A stretch of 64,000 nt of DNA, taken from contig DGTD01000079.1 in the NCBI GenBank assembly GCA_002396385.1, forward strand, positions 4,434 through 68,433, in the 5' to 3' direction. Position 1 is the first letter of the stretch. Every line of letters starts with the position of its first letter. Position numbers and translations under genes: made by a program. The notes under the pieces were generated by a model. It was not told the origin of the DNA, searched no databases, and saw only the letters and a program-made list of their open reading frames with translations. This document shows positions 26,031 to 34,544 of the stretch, in pieces. Source of the stretch: Bacteroidales bacterium UBA4345 (lineage in GTDB: Bacteria > Bacteroidota > Bacteroidia > Bacteroidales > Paludibacteraceae).

Positions 26031-26924
26031 TTAGTTGTGGTAGGATAAGGTTGTCGGACATGCGTCTAGCTTGACATTGAAGATTTGTCCGTCGGACGAT
26101 ATTTCGAAAGGTAGTCTGAAGAACATGCCCAAGCCCCATTTTGCATCAATGTAAAGGCAGAGCGTTCCCATTTCAATCCAATAAGTAAAAATCTCCTGGC
26201 CCGAGTAGGGGTTGAAAATGCACATATAACCATGCTGTTCGGGACCTATGTAGGGAGAAGGTAGCTTCCTGTTGTTGGAGGACAAAATTTCCGCTTGCTC
26301 AGAGGTCATGAACACAATGTGATAATCTCCAAAAATCCAAACTCCTGAAATATCGTTCGGGAGTAAGCCCTTGTTTTCAAAAAGGATATCAGAACCATCT
26401 TTTCCTGCGCACTTAAAATTGCTTTCCGAGCGCTTGATTTGGATAGTTAACAGATTCCCTTCGATAAGGTATTTAAACGGGAAGGCGCTGCTTTTTCCGC
26501 CAAACGGAAGGTCAGTCAGGAAAAGCGAGTCAGAAGTCCAAATGCCACCGAAAAAATTTTTCCCGTCGAAGATAGGCAGCATTCGCTCGCTTATCTCTCC
26601 ATTGTAGGCCTTGTCTATCTTTTTCCATGTCTTTAGAGCCTTCTTGTCCTTCGTTTTCGTAAAGTCGAAGCAAAAGGAAGGTTTTTCCCTTACCTCATAG
26701 TCCCATCCTGCCCCGTTAAAACCCAAATAAGAGGTGTTTTCTTTCAGTAGGTTGAAGCGGACATCGAAGAGGAGCTGGCTTCCCTGATAGCCATTGGGAA
26801 CCAGTTTCTGGGATTTCGTGTCGACGATTGCAAATTGTATTCCTTCCCATGACCTTGCTGTTTTTTGTGCCAGACTGTTAGAAAACAAACAGCAGAGAGT
26901 TGCAAAAAAGAGAAACATCCTCAT
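26031..26924 (-). CDS. Exported protein of unknown function, upstream of C10 protease
   Basis: 297 residues with a signal peptide (FLFFATLCCLFSNSLAQ, cleavage near residue 20). The rest is beta-rich with many aromatic residues (GFNGAGWDYEVREK, SGVWIFGDYHIVFM, YIDAKWGLGMFFRLP) and shows no catalytic motif. The stop is 8 bp before the protease start and the start is 11 bp after the PaaK-like gene. Position next to a C10 protease would suit a chaperone, inhibitor or substrate, but nothing in the sequence proves this. Confidence 0.75.
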   Translation of the reverse strand: MRMFLFFATLCCLFSNSLAQKTARSWEGIQFAIVDTKSQKLVPNGYQGSQLLFDVRFNLLKENTSYLGFNGAGWDYEVREKPSFCFDFTKTKDKKALKTWKKIDKAYNGEISERMLPIFDGKNFFGGIWTSDSLFLTDLPFGGKSSAFPFKYLIEGNLLTIQIKRSESNFKCAGKDGSDILFENKGLLPNDISGVWIFGDYHIVFMTSEQAEILSSNNRKLPSPYIGPEQHGYMCIFNPYSGQEIFTYWIEMGTLCLYIDAKWGLGMFFRLPFEISSDGQIFNVKLDACPTTLSYHN

Positions 26925-26935
26925 GGCAGAAATTA

Positions 26936-28246
26936 TTAAATTATTTTCTTTCTGTTGTCTATAAACTTAATCGGCTTACGGCTCATTTGTGGGAACTGCA
27001 TAGCCTGCATTTCGGCTGGAGTGTGGAAAATAATTCGTGGAGCCACGCGTACTTTTGCCCTGAATTGGTCTTTGAGGAATTTCTCAAACTGGTCGGAAGG
27101 GTCAGCCTTGCCAATATGAATGGCGATGTCGTCGGTACCCAGGTCGTTGGTCGATACCTCGATGATGTAGCCAGCCAACCCGTGTATGTCGTCAAGCACG
27201 TCTGACAGCGAACTTGGGAACAGGGTTGTGCCTTTAAATTTGATCATTTGCCCCTTTCTTCCGAGAATCGAACTCAAGCGCATGGTGTTGCGTCCGCATT
27301 TGCAGGGCTCCACGTGGTGGTAGCAGACGTCTCCGGTTTTGAAACGGACTAGTGGAAATCCTTCAATTCCGAGCGTTGTGATAGTAACCTCGCCCGGTTG
27401 GTCATCGGCAACAGGTTGGTTGTTCTCGTCGAGGAATTCCACAACAATCAGCTCTGGTTGGTGGTGTCCTCCACATCCGCATTCACATTCCGAGAAGCCG
27501 GTTTGCATTTCTGTCGACGCATAAGTGGTGAATAACTGTAATTCAGGCCAGCGGTCGTGAATTTTTTGGCTGAGTACGGTGTAAGAAAAGTCGGGATTGC
27601 GGAGCGATTCTCCTATGCATACCGCCTTTTTTAACGAGCAGTTGTGGTAGTCGATGCCGTGGGCCTCGGCGTAGTCTATTAATTTCATCAGAAACGAAGG
27701 AACCACCATACAGACGGTCGGTTTGATGCGGTTGATGGTGTCCCACTGCAATTCGGGAATACCATTCCCGACACGGACTACACCAGCTCCCAGTTCCACA
27801 GCACCCAGGAAGTAAGCCAGACCGGCCATGAAGCGTCGGTCAATGGTGGTCATCTCTTGAATGATGTCGCTTTTTGTCAGACCGGCAGCGCTGAAAGTAA
27901 GGAACTCGTTGTAGGCGAGGCGGTCGAGGTCGTTCTTTGTCAGACCCACAATCACTGGGTCGCCCATCGTTCCGCTGGTAGTCACAATGTCGGTGATGTC
28001 TTCCATAGGTACGCAGAAGAACTCCTTGTTGTGCTCCTGCAAGTCTTTTTTAGTGGTAACAGGAATCTTTTGCAGGTCGGCAACTGTTCTGATGTCTGCA
28101 ACGTTAATGTGGTTGTCGCTAAACAGTTTCTTGTAGAAAGGAGAGCGTTTGCTCACATAGTCTAAAGTCTTGCGGAGTCGCTCGTCTTGGAAGGCCGCAA
28201 TTTCAGCCTTGCTTTTAAACTGTATGTCGGTATGTTTCTCAAACAT
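26936..28246 (-). CDS. Phenylacetate--CoA ligase-like AMP-forming enzyme (PaaK family)
   Basis: 436 residues, cytoplasmic. The family activates an aryl or acyl acid with ATP and couples it to CoA. TTSGTMGDPVIVGLTKND is the AMP/ATP-binding P-loop motif, and YASTEMQTGFSECECG the adenylate-binding block, enriched here in cysteine and histidine (CECGCGGHHQPE), which could bind a metal. Then come VRFKTGDVC, CKCGRNTMRL and ILGRKGQMIKFKGTTLFP, the C-terminal hinge region. It lacks other phenylacetate catabolic genes nearby; instead it stands 25 bp after a C45-type hydrolase/acyltransferase gene. Substrate unknown. Confidence 0.88.
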   Translation of the reverse strand: MFEKHTDIQFKSKAEIAAFQDERLRKTLDYVSKRSPFYKKLFSDNHINVADIRTVADLQKIPVTTKKDLQEHNKEFFCVPMEDITDIVTTSGTMGDPVIVGLTKNDLDRLAYNEFLTFSAAGLTKSDIIQEMTTIDRRFMAGLAYFLGAVELGAGVVRVGNGIPELQWDTINRIKPTVCMVVPSFLMKLIDYAEAHGIDYHNCSLKKAVCIGESLRNPDFSYTVLSQKIHDRWPELQLFTTYASTEMQTGFSECECGCGGHHQPELIVVEFLDENNQPVADDQPGEVTITTLGIEGFPLVRFKTGDVCYHHVEPCKCGRNTMRLSSILGRKGQMIKFKGTTLFPSSLSDVLDDIHGLAGYIIEVSTNDLGTDDIAIHIGKADPSDQFEKFLKDQFRAKVRVAPRIIFHTPAEMQAMQFPQMSRKPIKFIDNRKKII

Positions 28247-28271
28247 AGATTTGTGGTTTTTAGTGTTAAAT

Positions 28272-30005
28272 CTACCTGTCTTGGTAGCGTTTTATCTTTT
28301 GTTCAATACGTTCCTTGTCCATTTGCTTAGGAATGCGGCACTCAAGCGCCTTCCCCCAATAGTAGAGGCTACTGCTTTTGTCGTGAAGGTCGTCTCGTGA
28401 ATCGCCCGCTATTTCGTAAACTTTATAGAAATTTGGGTTGCTGCTTATCAAATCCTCCAAATAATTATCGTAGATGTCAAGATCGAGCTTTTTGGGAAGT
28501 GTGCGAGCCAACATACGATAGTGGAGGTAGTCTTTGAAGTCTTTACTATTCAGGAAGGAAGAGTCGGCTGCAAGGGACAGTTCCTTTTTATATGCGCAAC
28601 CGCGGGCCGATTGTGGATTGGCGAACACCTGCTGCAAGTCGTAGCAGACGAATTCGCCTTCTTGCCAAGGTGCAGTTGAAACCCACATGAGTAATTTACT
28701 AGGATTGAATACTACCGAGTGGTGCCCTTGCAATTGGTTTATGGCTAATTCGTTCCCATAACCAATGCTGGCACTGTCGGTACCCAACTTGTCGCGGAGA
28801 ATGGTAACTGCTTTTTCTGGATTGAGCGGAGACAGCTGGCAGACAAGGTCACTGGCCCGTTTAAAGCGGGTCGGACTGTCGCTGTTCTTTATGTTCTCAA
28901 TGTTGTTTTCATCTTTTTCGAAGTCCTTGCTTTGGTAGTGGTTGGCACAGACTACCCAGTCTTGGCCTTGGGGCGCCTCGTAGAGGGCGCATTGGCTAAC
29001 ACTTTTTTCTATGATAGCCGCACGCCCGTCCGTAGCAGAGCCAATGAGTAGCGATTCCGACACAAAAGTCTGCGTGCTGTCGGCAATGGCTTTTGCTTCG
29101 GCTATAGAACCGGCATATTGCAGAATGCGTCGTGCCAGCAGCGAGATGGGAGTTGCCGAACCTGTTGGCATTGAACTTTTTGCCGCATTGATGGTAACAG
29201 TCAATCCTTTTATGTTCATACCCGAGCAGACACCGGTCATACCGGGCCATGTGACAAATGCGAACTTGTATCCGGTGGTTGGATTAAAGAATGCTACCTC
29301 TTTGTTTTTAGCGAAGTCGTCGCCCATGTAGAAGTCAAAGTTCCGACCTATAATCAAGTCGCCTCCTTCACTATTCTTTCCCCAAGTGGCAAACGAGGTG
29401 CAACCCACCATCATATAATCTTGCATAGCGTGGCCTAAATCGTGTGCGGCATGAAAGTTGAGTTGCCGGTCGTAAGGGTCTCCGACATAGTCGAAGTCGT
29501 GCGAACACGATTCCGACATAGCGTAAATCTCTTCCAGATTCTCTTCCGGAACGAAGTCTGTCAGGTTGCGGTTGTAGGTTTTAATGAAGTACTTCAACAG
29601 GTACTGGTACTTGCGGTTGGGGACAAGCTCGTCAATCTGGTCCATAAACACTTTCTCTTGGTAATAGAGCAGGTCTTTGTTCAGTTTGCCAAAAGCATCG
29701 CCACGCTGAAGTGCGTCGCCTTCAACGTAAAGTTCCCAAAGGAGGTGTTTGTTCTGTTGCATCCAGTTATTGCCAACAAAGGAGCCCAGCGAATCGTTCT
29801 GGACTTCGGCTGTTGTTGGAATATCTGTATTCCTTGGGTACTTGATGTCTACGGCAATGTTGTAGTAGACAATGAAGGCTACTACCGACAACGCCAAGAT
29901 GATGAATGTCCATTTTATCGTCTTGAGAATGACTCTAACAACACCCCAACCAAACTTGAAGGCTAAAAGAGCCAAGACAACAAGCTGCGTATAAAGTACC
30001 CACAT
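28272..30005 (-). CDS. Membrane-anchored C45 (acyl-CoA:6-APA acyltransferase-like) Ntn hydrolase
   Basis: 577 residues. Two N-terminal hydrophobic helices (about 5-22 and 30-49) anchor the protein, most likely with the rest in the periplasm. Residues 55-201 are a helical proregion. Gly201-Cys202 in MMVGCTSFATWGKN is the expected self-cleavage site that exposes the catalytic cysteine; IIGRNFDFY and VVCANHYQSKDF are further C45 marks. The family hydrolyses or forms amide bonds (isopenicillin N acyltransferase is the type enzyme). The stop is 25 bp from the PaaK-like ligase gene and the start 6 bp after hisF. A true acyl-CoA transferase would need cytoplasmic CoA thioesters, so if the domain is periplasmic a hydrolase function is more likely. 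Confidence 0.82.
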   Translation of the reverse strand: MWVLYTQLVVLALLAFKFGWGVVRVILKTIKWTFIILALSVVAFIVYYNIAVDIKYPRNTDIPTTAEVQNDSLGSFVGNNWMQQNKHLLWELYVEGDALQRGDAFGKLNKDLLYYQEKVFMDQIDELVPNRKYQYLLKYFIKTYNRNLTDFVPEENLEEIYAMSESCSHDFDYVGDPYDRQLNFHAAHDLGHAMQDYMMVGCTSFATWGKNSEGGDLIIGRNFDFYMGDDFAKNKEVAFFNPTTGYKFAFVTWPGMTGVCSGMNIKGLTVTINAAKSSMPTGSATPISLLARRILQYAGSIAEAKAIADSTQTFVSESLLIGSATDGRAAIIEKSVSQCALYEAPQGQDWVVCANHYQSKDFEKDENNIENIKNSDSPTRFKRASDLVCQLSPLNPEKAVTILRDKLGTDSASIGYGNELAINQLQGHHSVVFNPSKLLMWVSTAPWQEGEFVCYDLQQVFANPQSARGCAYKKELSLAADSSFLNSKDFKDYLHYRMLARTLPKKLDLDIYDNYLEDLISSNPNFYKVYEIAGDSRDDLHDKSSSLYYWGKALECRIPKQMDKERIEQKIKRYQDR

Positions 30006-30011
30006 AATTTT

Positions 30012-30773
30012 CTATACAATACGCATTGGAATGTTTTCGCCGGCCAGATAATTCTTCAAATCGGGGATGGCGATCTCGTGGAAATGGAAGATGCTGGCAG
30101 CAAGGGCGGCATCGGCTTTACCAACCGTAAAGACGTCTTTAAAATGTTCCATAGTGCCCGCTCCTCCAGAAGCGATGACAGGAATGGAAAGATTTTCGCT
30201 CAAACGTGCCAGGGCATCGTTAGCGAACCCTTGTTTCACCCCGTCGTGGTTCATGCTGGTAAACAGAATCTCGCCGGCACCGCGCTCTTGTGCTTCACGG
30301 GCCCATTCGAAAAGTTTGCGGTCGGTGGCGATGCGGCCTCCGTTCAGGTAGCAGGTCCATTCGCCCGATTCGTCAAGTTTGGCATCGATAGCCACAGTGC
30401 AGACTTGTGAACCGAACTGCTTGGCAACTTCACTGATGAGGTCGGGATTTTTAATTGCCGCCGAGTTAATCGACACCTTGTCGGCACCAGCGGCCAAAAG
30501 GGTGTCTACGTCTTTCAATTCGTGAATACCGCCACCCACTGTGAACGGAATAGATATGTTTTGTGCAATGCGGGTTACCAGCTCAGAGAACGTTTTACGT
30601 CCTTCGTGCGAAGCCGTAATATCTAGGAAGACCAACTCATCGGCCCCTTGACGGCTGTATTCGGCACCCAGTTCAACCGGGTCCCCCACGTTGCGGATAT
30701 TCAGAAAGTTTACACCTTTAACGGTTTGTCCGTTTTTTATATCAAGGCAGGGTATTATTCGTTTTGCGAGCAT
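30012..30773 (-). CDS. hisF: Imidazole glycerol phosphate synthase cyclase subunit HisF
   Basis: 253 residues, a full TIM barrel. [16 protein letters not shown] holds the first catalytic aspartate and [11 protein letters not shown] the second; [23 protein letters not shown] and PVIASGGAG are the phosphate-binding loops. It uses ammonia made by HisH to form imidazole glycerol phosphate and AICAR. It follows hisH by 11 bp. hisA, which normally lies between or next to these genes, is not in the window. Confidence 0.95.
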   Translation of the reverse strand: MLAKRIIPCLDIKNGQTVKGVNFLNIRNVGDPVELGAEYSRQGADELVFLDITASHEGRKTFSELVTRIAQNISIPFTVGGGIHELKDVDTLLAAGADKVSINSAAIKNPDLISEVAKQFGSQVCTVAIDAKLDESGEWTCYLNGGRIATDRKLFEWAREAQERGAGEILFTSMNHDGVKQGFANDALARLSENLSIPVIASGGAGTMEHFKDVFTVGKADAALAASIFHFHEIAIPDLKNYLAGENIPMRIV

Positions 30774-30784
30774 AAACGTCTTTT

Positions 30785-31387
30785 TTAAAGGTCAAGAAAA
30801 TTCTTAAGAACGGTTTCTCCAACGCACCCGCTCTTTTCTGGATGAAACTGCACGGCATAGAAGTTGTCGCGGTGTAGGGCTGCGCTGTAGTCGTTGATGT
30901 AGTTGGTGGTGGCAATTGTATCGGCGCCAACGGTTGCGTAGTAACTGTGAACATAGTAGAAATAAGGATCTTTCTTCAATCCTTTGAAAAGCGGACACCC
31001 ATCGGCTGGCGCTATCGTGTTCCAACCCATATGTGGCACTTTGTTGATTTGTGCGGTAGGTTCAAACTTCTGAACAGTTTCGTTGAAGATGCCCAAACAT
31101 TCAACCAATCCGTTATCGGCCTCCGTGCTACTTTTGCACATTAACTGCATACCTATGCAGATGCCCAAAACAGGTTGTTTTAAATCGACAATCAGTTCGT
31201 CAAGTTTATGCTCACGCAAGTATCTCATGGTAGTTTCCGCCTCGCCCACGCCAGGGAAGATGACCTTATCGGCCGACTTGATGATTTCTGGGTCGCCGGT
31301 GATTTCGGCTTCTGCGCCGATCCGTTTCATGGCATTGTCAACCGAACGGATGTTGCCGGCATTGTATTTTATGATGGCTACTTTCAT
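30785..31387 (-). CDS. hisH: Imidazole glycerol phosphate synthase glutaminase subunit HisH
   Basis: 200 residues. A class I glutamine amidotransferase: [16 protein letters not shown] holds the nucleophilic cysteine and [11 protein letters not shown] the His and Glu of the triad. It supplies ammonia to HisF. It is the first gene of the six-gene minus-strand run, after a promoter at 31406. Confidence 0.95.
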   Translation of the reverse strand: MKVAIIKYNAGNIRSVDNAMKRIGAEAEITGDPEIIKSADKVIFPGVGEAETTMRYLREHKLDELIVDLKQPVLGICIGMQLMCKSSTEADNGLVECLGIFNETVQKFEPTAQINKVPHMGWNTIAPADGCPLFKGLKKDPYFYYVHSYYATVGADTIATTNYINDYSAALHRDNFYAVQFHPEKSGCVGETVLKNFLDL

Positions 31388-31405
31388 CAGTATTATTTAT
31401 TTTAG

Positions 31406-31413
31406 CAAAGTTA
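31406..31413 (-). promoter_or_regulatory. -7 element of the hisH-hisF-C45-PaaK-C10 run
   Basis: TAACTTTG on the minus strand, 18 bp before the hisH start codon; the -33 part is poor. No further promoter was seen inside the run, where every gap is 25 bp or less. Confidence 0.45.
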
Positions 31414-31449
31414 GTTAAAAGGAATGTCAATTGCCACTCCTTGAATATC

Positions 31450-32520
31450 TTATAGCGCAATTTCTCCACTTCCGTAGCACAACTTGTGCTCTGCGTCGTA
31501 AAGTACTCCGAATTGGCCAGGGGCAATGCCCTGAATGGGCTTGTCTGCAACAATGTGGTACATGTCGCCGTTTTTGGTGATGTTGCCACTCAAGTATTCG
31601 GGTGAGTGCCTTATCTTGAAGCATATGCGCTTCCCTTCGGGTGGCAGTTCTCCCCACGGGTCTTCTGTAATGAAATGTACGCATCGCAGGTTCAGTTCCC
31701 TGCTTTCGTAGTTCATCAGGTCTATCTTGTTCGAGATGTAGACAATGTTGTACTCAATATCTTTCTTGACGACGTACCATGGGCCACCTCCGAAACCAAG
31801 GCCGTGCCGCTGACCGATGGTGTAGAACCAGTAACCTTTGTGCATACCCATTTTTTTGTTGGTGTCGGCGTTTATCACATATCCCTCTTTCTCGCCTAAA
31901 AAGCGTTTGATGTAGTCGTTGTAGTTGATTTTACCCAAAAAGCAGATTCCCTGGCTGTCTTTTCGCTTGGCCGTAACAAGATGTTCGCGTTCGGCTATTT
32001 CTCGAACCTGGTGTTTGTAAAGGTCGCCGATTGGGAAGATGGCTTTTTTCAGTTGGAAGTTGTCTAGCTGGGCGAGGAAGTCGGTCTGGTCTTTGACAGG
32101 GTCGGGACTGGTGGCCAACCATTTTTTACCGTCGACAATGGCGGTGGTGGCATAGTGGCCGGTGGCAATCAGGTCGTACTGGTAGCCAGCCTTCTCTTCG
32201 AAACAGCCGAATTTGATGAGCTTGTTGCACATTACGTCGGGGTTTGGGGTAAGACCGGCCTTCACTTTCTCCATGGTATAGGCGACTACTTTGTCCCAGT
32301 ACTCGTGGTGCAGGTCTACCACCTGTAGTTTGCATCCGAACTTTCTGCAGAGGGCGGTAGCCATTTCAAGGTCTTCTTCCGATGTGCAGTTCCATTCGGT
32401 GTCTTCCTCAGGTCCGATTTTTATATAGAAGCAGTCGGGGTTGTAGCCCTGCTCTTTCAAACGGTAGAGGGCCACGCTGCTGTCTACGCCGCCCGAAAGG
32501 AGTAATGCAATCTTTTCCAT
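31450..32520 (-). CDS. mnmA: tRNA-specific 2-thiouridylase
   Basis: 356 residues from the ATG at 32520 (a TTG nine bases earlier is less likely). IALLLSGGVDSSVALYRL is the PP-loop ATP motif, and the catalytic cysteines lie in VMCNKLIKFGCF and DSQGICFLG. The enzyme puts sulfur on uridine 34 of Lys, Glu and Gln tRNAs. GLGFGGGPWYVV and FGVLYDAEHKLCYGSGEI are the C-terminal domain. Bacteroidota often have two MnmA-like copies, and this one lacks neighbours that would distinguish them. Confidence 0.92.
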   Translation of the reverse strand: MEKIALLLSGGVDSSVALYRLKEQGYNPDCFYIKIGPEEDTEWNCTSEEDLEMATALCRKFGCKLQVVDLHHEYWDKVVAYTMEKVKAGLTPNPDVMCNKLIKFGCFEEKAGYQYDLIATGHYATTAIVDGKKWLATSPDPVKDQTDFLAQLDNFQLKKAIFPIGDLYKHQVREIAEREHLVTAKRKDSQGICFLGKINYNDYIKRFLGEKEGYVINADTNKKMGMHKGYWFYTIGQRHGLGFGGGPWYVVKKDIEYNIVYISNKIDLMNYESRELNLRCVHFITEDPWGELPPEGKRICFKIRHSPEYLSGNITKNGDMYHIVADKPIQGIAPGQFGVLYDAEHKLCYGSGEIAL

Positions 32521-32537
32521 CTTATGCAACTTTTGTG

Positions 32538-32545
32538 CAAAGATA
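32538..32545 (-). promoter_or_regulatory. -7 element for mnmA
   Basis: TATCTTTG on the minus strand, 17 bp before the mnmA ATG. A perfect TAnnTTTG match; no clear -33 element. Confidence 0.5.
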
Positions 32546-32611
32546 CGTAATAAGGGCGAAATAAGCGTTTTTGGCGGGTGTCAATCTCTTCTCTCTTACA
32601 AATCCTCAACT

Positions 32612-33427
32612 TTAGTGTAGGTCCGCACGCAACTTAATCAGTTTTTTCGCAAGTTTGTCATAGGCTTTTTTCGTCCTGTCTTCTTTGTAGGACTGTTGGC
32701 TCAACCTACTGAAAACCTTATCTATTCCAGGGGGAATTTCAATGCCCATTTTTTTGCAAATGGCATATTCAATAAGTGCACCGACTTTGCCCTTGTGGTG
32801 GCCTGGCACGTATATTTCAAGAGATATCCTACGGTTTTGTTCATGCTCTACCTCGTTGGTGGCATTGGGAATTACAGGTTCGTAAAAAGAGGCTCCAACA
32901 GGAATAATAAGTAAACTTGTGTCTTTAATTCTTTCTTTGAGCATTGTTTCTATATATTTTGCTCTTGCTAGTGACAGCTTACGATTATATTTTTCTGAAC
33001 CGCGTTCGTCTGTGTGCCCCAGTATGATGAACAGTTTGCTACGGTTCTCCGCCACAAACTCTGCCATCTCGTCTATTTGGGTCTCTTCCCTTGGTGGTAT
33101 TTGTCCCATGGGAGGAAATTCATAGAAGTCCCATTCCATCACGGTGTTGTCGTTCAGTTGTTCGGTCGTTTGGGCGTTTAGAGGTTGTGCCGAGAGGACG
33201 GTCAGTCCGGAAACCAAGCCAACAACCTTAACCGCTTGCCCGGCCAGTTGTTTTAGCCTTAGTTGTTGTTCCAAGAAAGAACGCTCTTGTTCGCAGGCAG
33301 GGCAAGTCCCCCTACAGAAACCTGTGGAGGTGCAGGTTGAGGGAGAGTAGCAAATACCATTGGCTTCGGCAATCTGTTTGCGTATGTATTTTAGCTTTTC
33401 GCATATTTCTTTTCCTCTTGGTTCCAT
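32612..33427 (-). CDS. OmpA-like domain protein with N-terminal cysteine-rich module
   Basis: 271 residues from the ATG at 33427; an upstream extension runs through the promoter and is rejected. Residues 7-58 form a module EICEKLKYIRKQIAEANGI followed by six cysteines in all (9, 26, 32, 38, 42, 45; GFCRGTCPACEQE). I recall similar N-termini in Bacteroidota hypothetical proteins; the arrangement suggests metal binding. A hydrophobic helix (61-81) comes next, then an OmpA/MotB peptidoglycan-binding domain (IILGHTDERGSEKYNRKLSL). The topology suggests a cytoplasmic cysteine module linked across the inner membrane to a wall-binding domain. Function unknown. Confidence 0.8.
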   Translation of the reverse strand: MEPRGKEICEKLKYIRKQIAEANGICYSPSTCTSTGFCRGTCPACEQERSFLEQQLRLKQLAGQAVKVVGLVSGLTVLSAQPLNAQTTEQLNDNTVMEWDFYEFPPMGQIPPREETQIDEMAEFVAENRSKLFIILGHTDERGSEKYNRKLSLARAKYIETMLKERIKDTSLLIIPVGASFYEPVIPNATNEVEHEQNRRISLEIYVPGHHKGKVGALIEYAICKKMGIEIPPGIDKVFSRLSQQSYKEDRTKKAYDKLAKKLIKLRADLH

Positions 33428-33461
33428 GTCCTTTTTTGGATTTGATGCGTTCTGTTCACTA

Positions 33462-33485
33462 CAAAAGTAAATTTTCCCAAAAATA
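33462..33485 (-). promoter_or_regulatory. Two candidate -7 elements for the OmpA-like gene
   Basis: TACTTTTG (33462-33469) and TATTTTTG (33478-33485) on the minus strand both fit TAnnTTTG and lie 35-51 bp before the ATG. Only one is likely to be used. The remaining gap up to 33624 shows nothing else. Confidence 0.4.
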
Positions 33486-33624
33486 TCGCACACCCTAAAT
33501 CCCTATTTTTTAATAAGACCAGTAAAAACAGCTGTGGGGAAAAACAGTCGTATATGAATATGTTGAAAGGTCTTTGACCTAAATGTTGCCACCTCTTCCT
33601 GTCCCTAGAATCGGAAGGTTCGTT

Positions 33625-34539
33625 TTATTCAATAGTCAAAGGTCTGAAATGGCCGATTTGTAGCGGTTGAAGGTGCGATTCAAGTTTGCCATTATTCAGG
33701 CTTATCATAAGCAGTGCCGCTTTCTTGTCTTTTTTTTCAACCTGGTCGAATATAAAGTTCCCCAAGCTGTAGAAAATGGTTTTCCCGTTTATGGTATCTG
33801 TGTTTTGCACCACGTGCGGGTGATGTCCTACTATCAGGTCGGCACCGGCTTTAGTCAGGGTGTCGGCTTGTTCCCTCTGCAACTCGTTCGCAGAAGTAGA
33901 GTATTCGATTCCCCAATGGGGTAGAACAACCACCTTCGTGTGAGGTTCCTGCAACTTCAGTTGCGCTATGTGTTTACCTAGTTCGGTGGCGCTGGTGTTA
34001 CAGATACCCTTGCTGCCAACCTTATTGGAAAAACGTCCTGTAGAGAGGAACGATACGCTGTAAAGAGCCAAACGGTTGGTCCCGCTGCCGATGAAGGCCG
34101 GATGCATTCGTTCTTCTGTCGTCTGTCCTGCCCCTATGGAGACGATGCCCACTCTTTTCAGCTGTCTTATGGTTTCTTCCAGTCCCTCTGCTCCTTGGTC
34201 GTAGGTGTGGTTGTTGGCCAGGCAGGCGTGGGTAACTCCGGCGGCCTTCAAACTATCGGCCCAACTCGGCTCTCCCCTGAAGTTGAACGGCTTTTGCACT
34301 TTCTTCTCGGTGGAGCAGAGCGGACATTCCAGATTTATTACCACCGCATCTGCCTTTTCAAACGAGGATTTAACACCCTTGAACAAATATTGGAAACCAT
34401 AGCGGTTAATCTGTTTGCGTATGCCGCGGTCGAGCATAACATCGCCTGTTACACAAACACAAAGTCCTTCTTGCCTGTTTTGTGGATTACAGGCTAAAAG
34501 AGCAAAGAGAAGGGTTATACAGAGCGGAAGCGGTCTCAT
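33625..34539 (-). CDS. CapA family lipoprotein (metallophosphatase-like)
   Basis: 304 residues. Lipoprotein signal LLFALLAC with Cys16. VTGDVMLDRGIRKQ, INLECPL, ANNHTYDQG, PHWGIEYS and VGHHPHVVQ are the metal-binding blocks of the CapA/PgsA family, a calcineurin-like fold used in poly-gamma-glutamate synthesis in Bacillus. No capB or capC lies here, so the substrate is unknown. The start is 5 bp after the DUF3160 gene, and it ends the operon that begins with the MBL gene. Confidence 0.9.
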   Translation of the reverse strand: MRPLPLCITLLFALLACNPQNRQEGLCVCVTGDVMLDRGIRKQINRYGFQYLFKGVKSSFEKADAVVINLECPLCSTEKKVQKPFNFRGEPSWADSLKAAGVTHACLANNHTYDQGAEGLEETIRQLKRVGIVSIGAGQTTEERMHPAFIGSGTNRLALYSVSFLSTGRFSNKVGSKGICNTSATELGKHIAQLKLQEPHTKVVVLPHWGIEYSTSANELQREQADTLTKAGADLIVGHHPHVVQNTDTINGKTIFYSLGNFIFDQVEKKDKKAALLMISLNNGKLESHLQPLQIGHFRPLTIE

Positions 34540-34544
34540 GTTTG

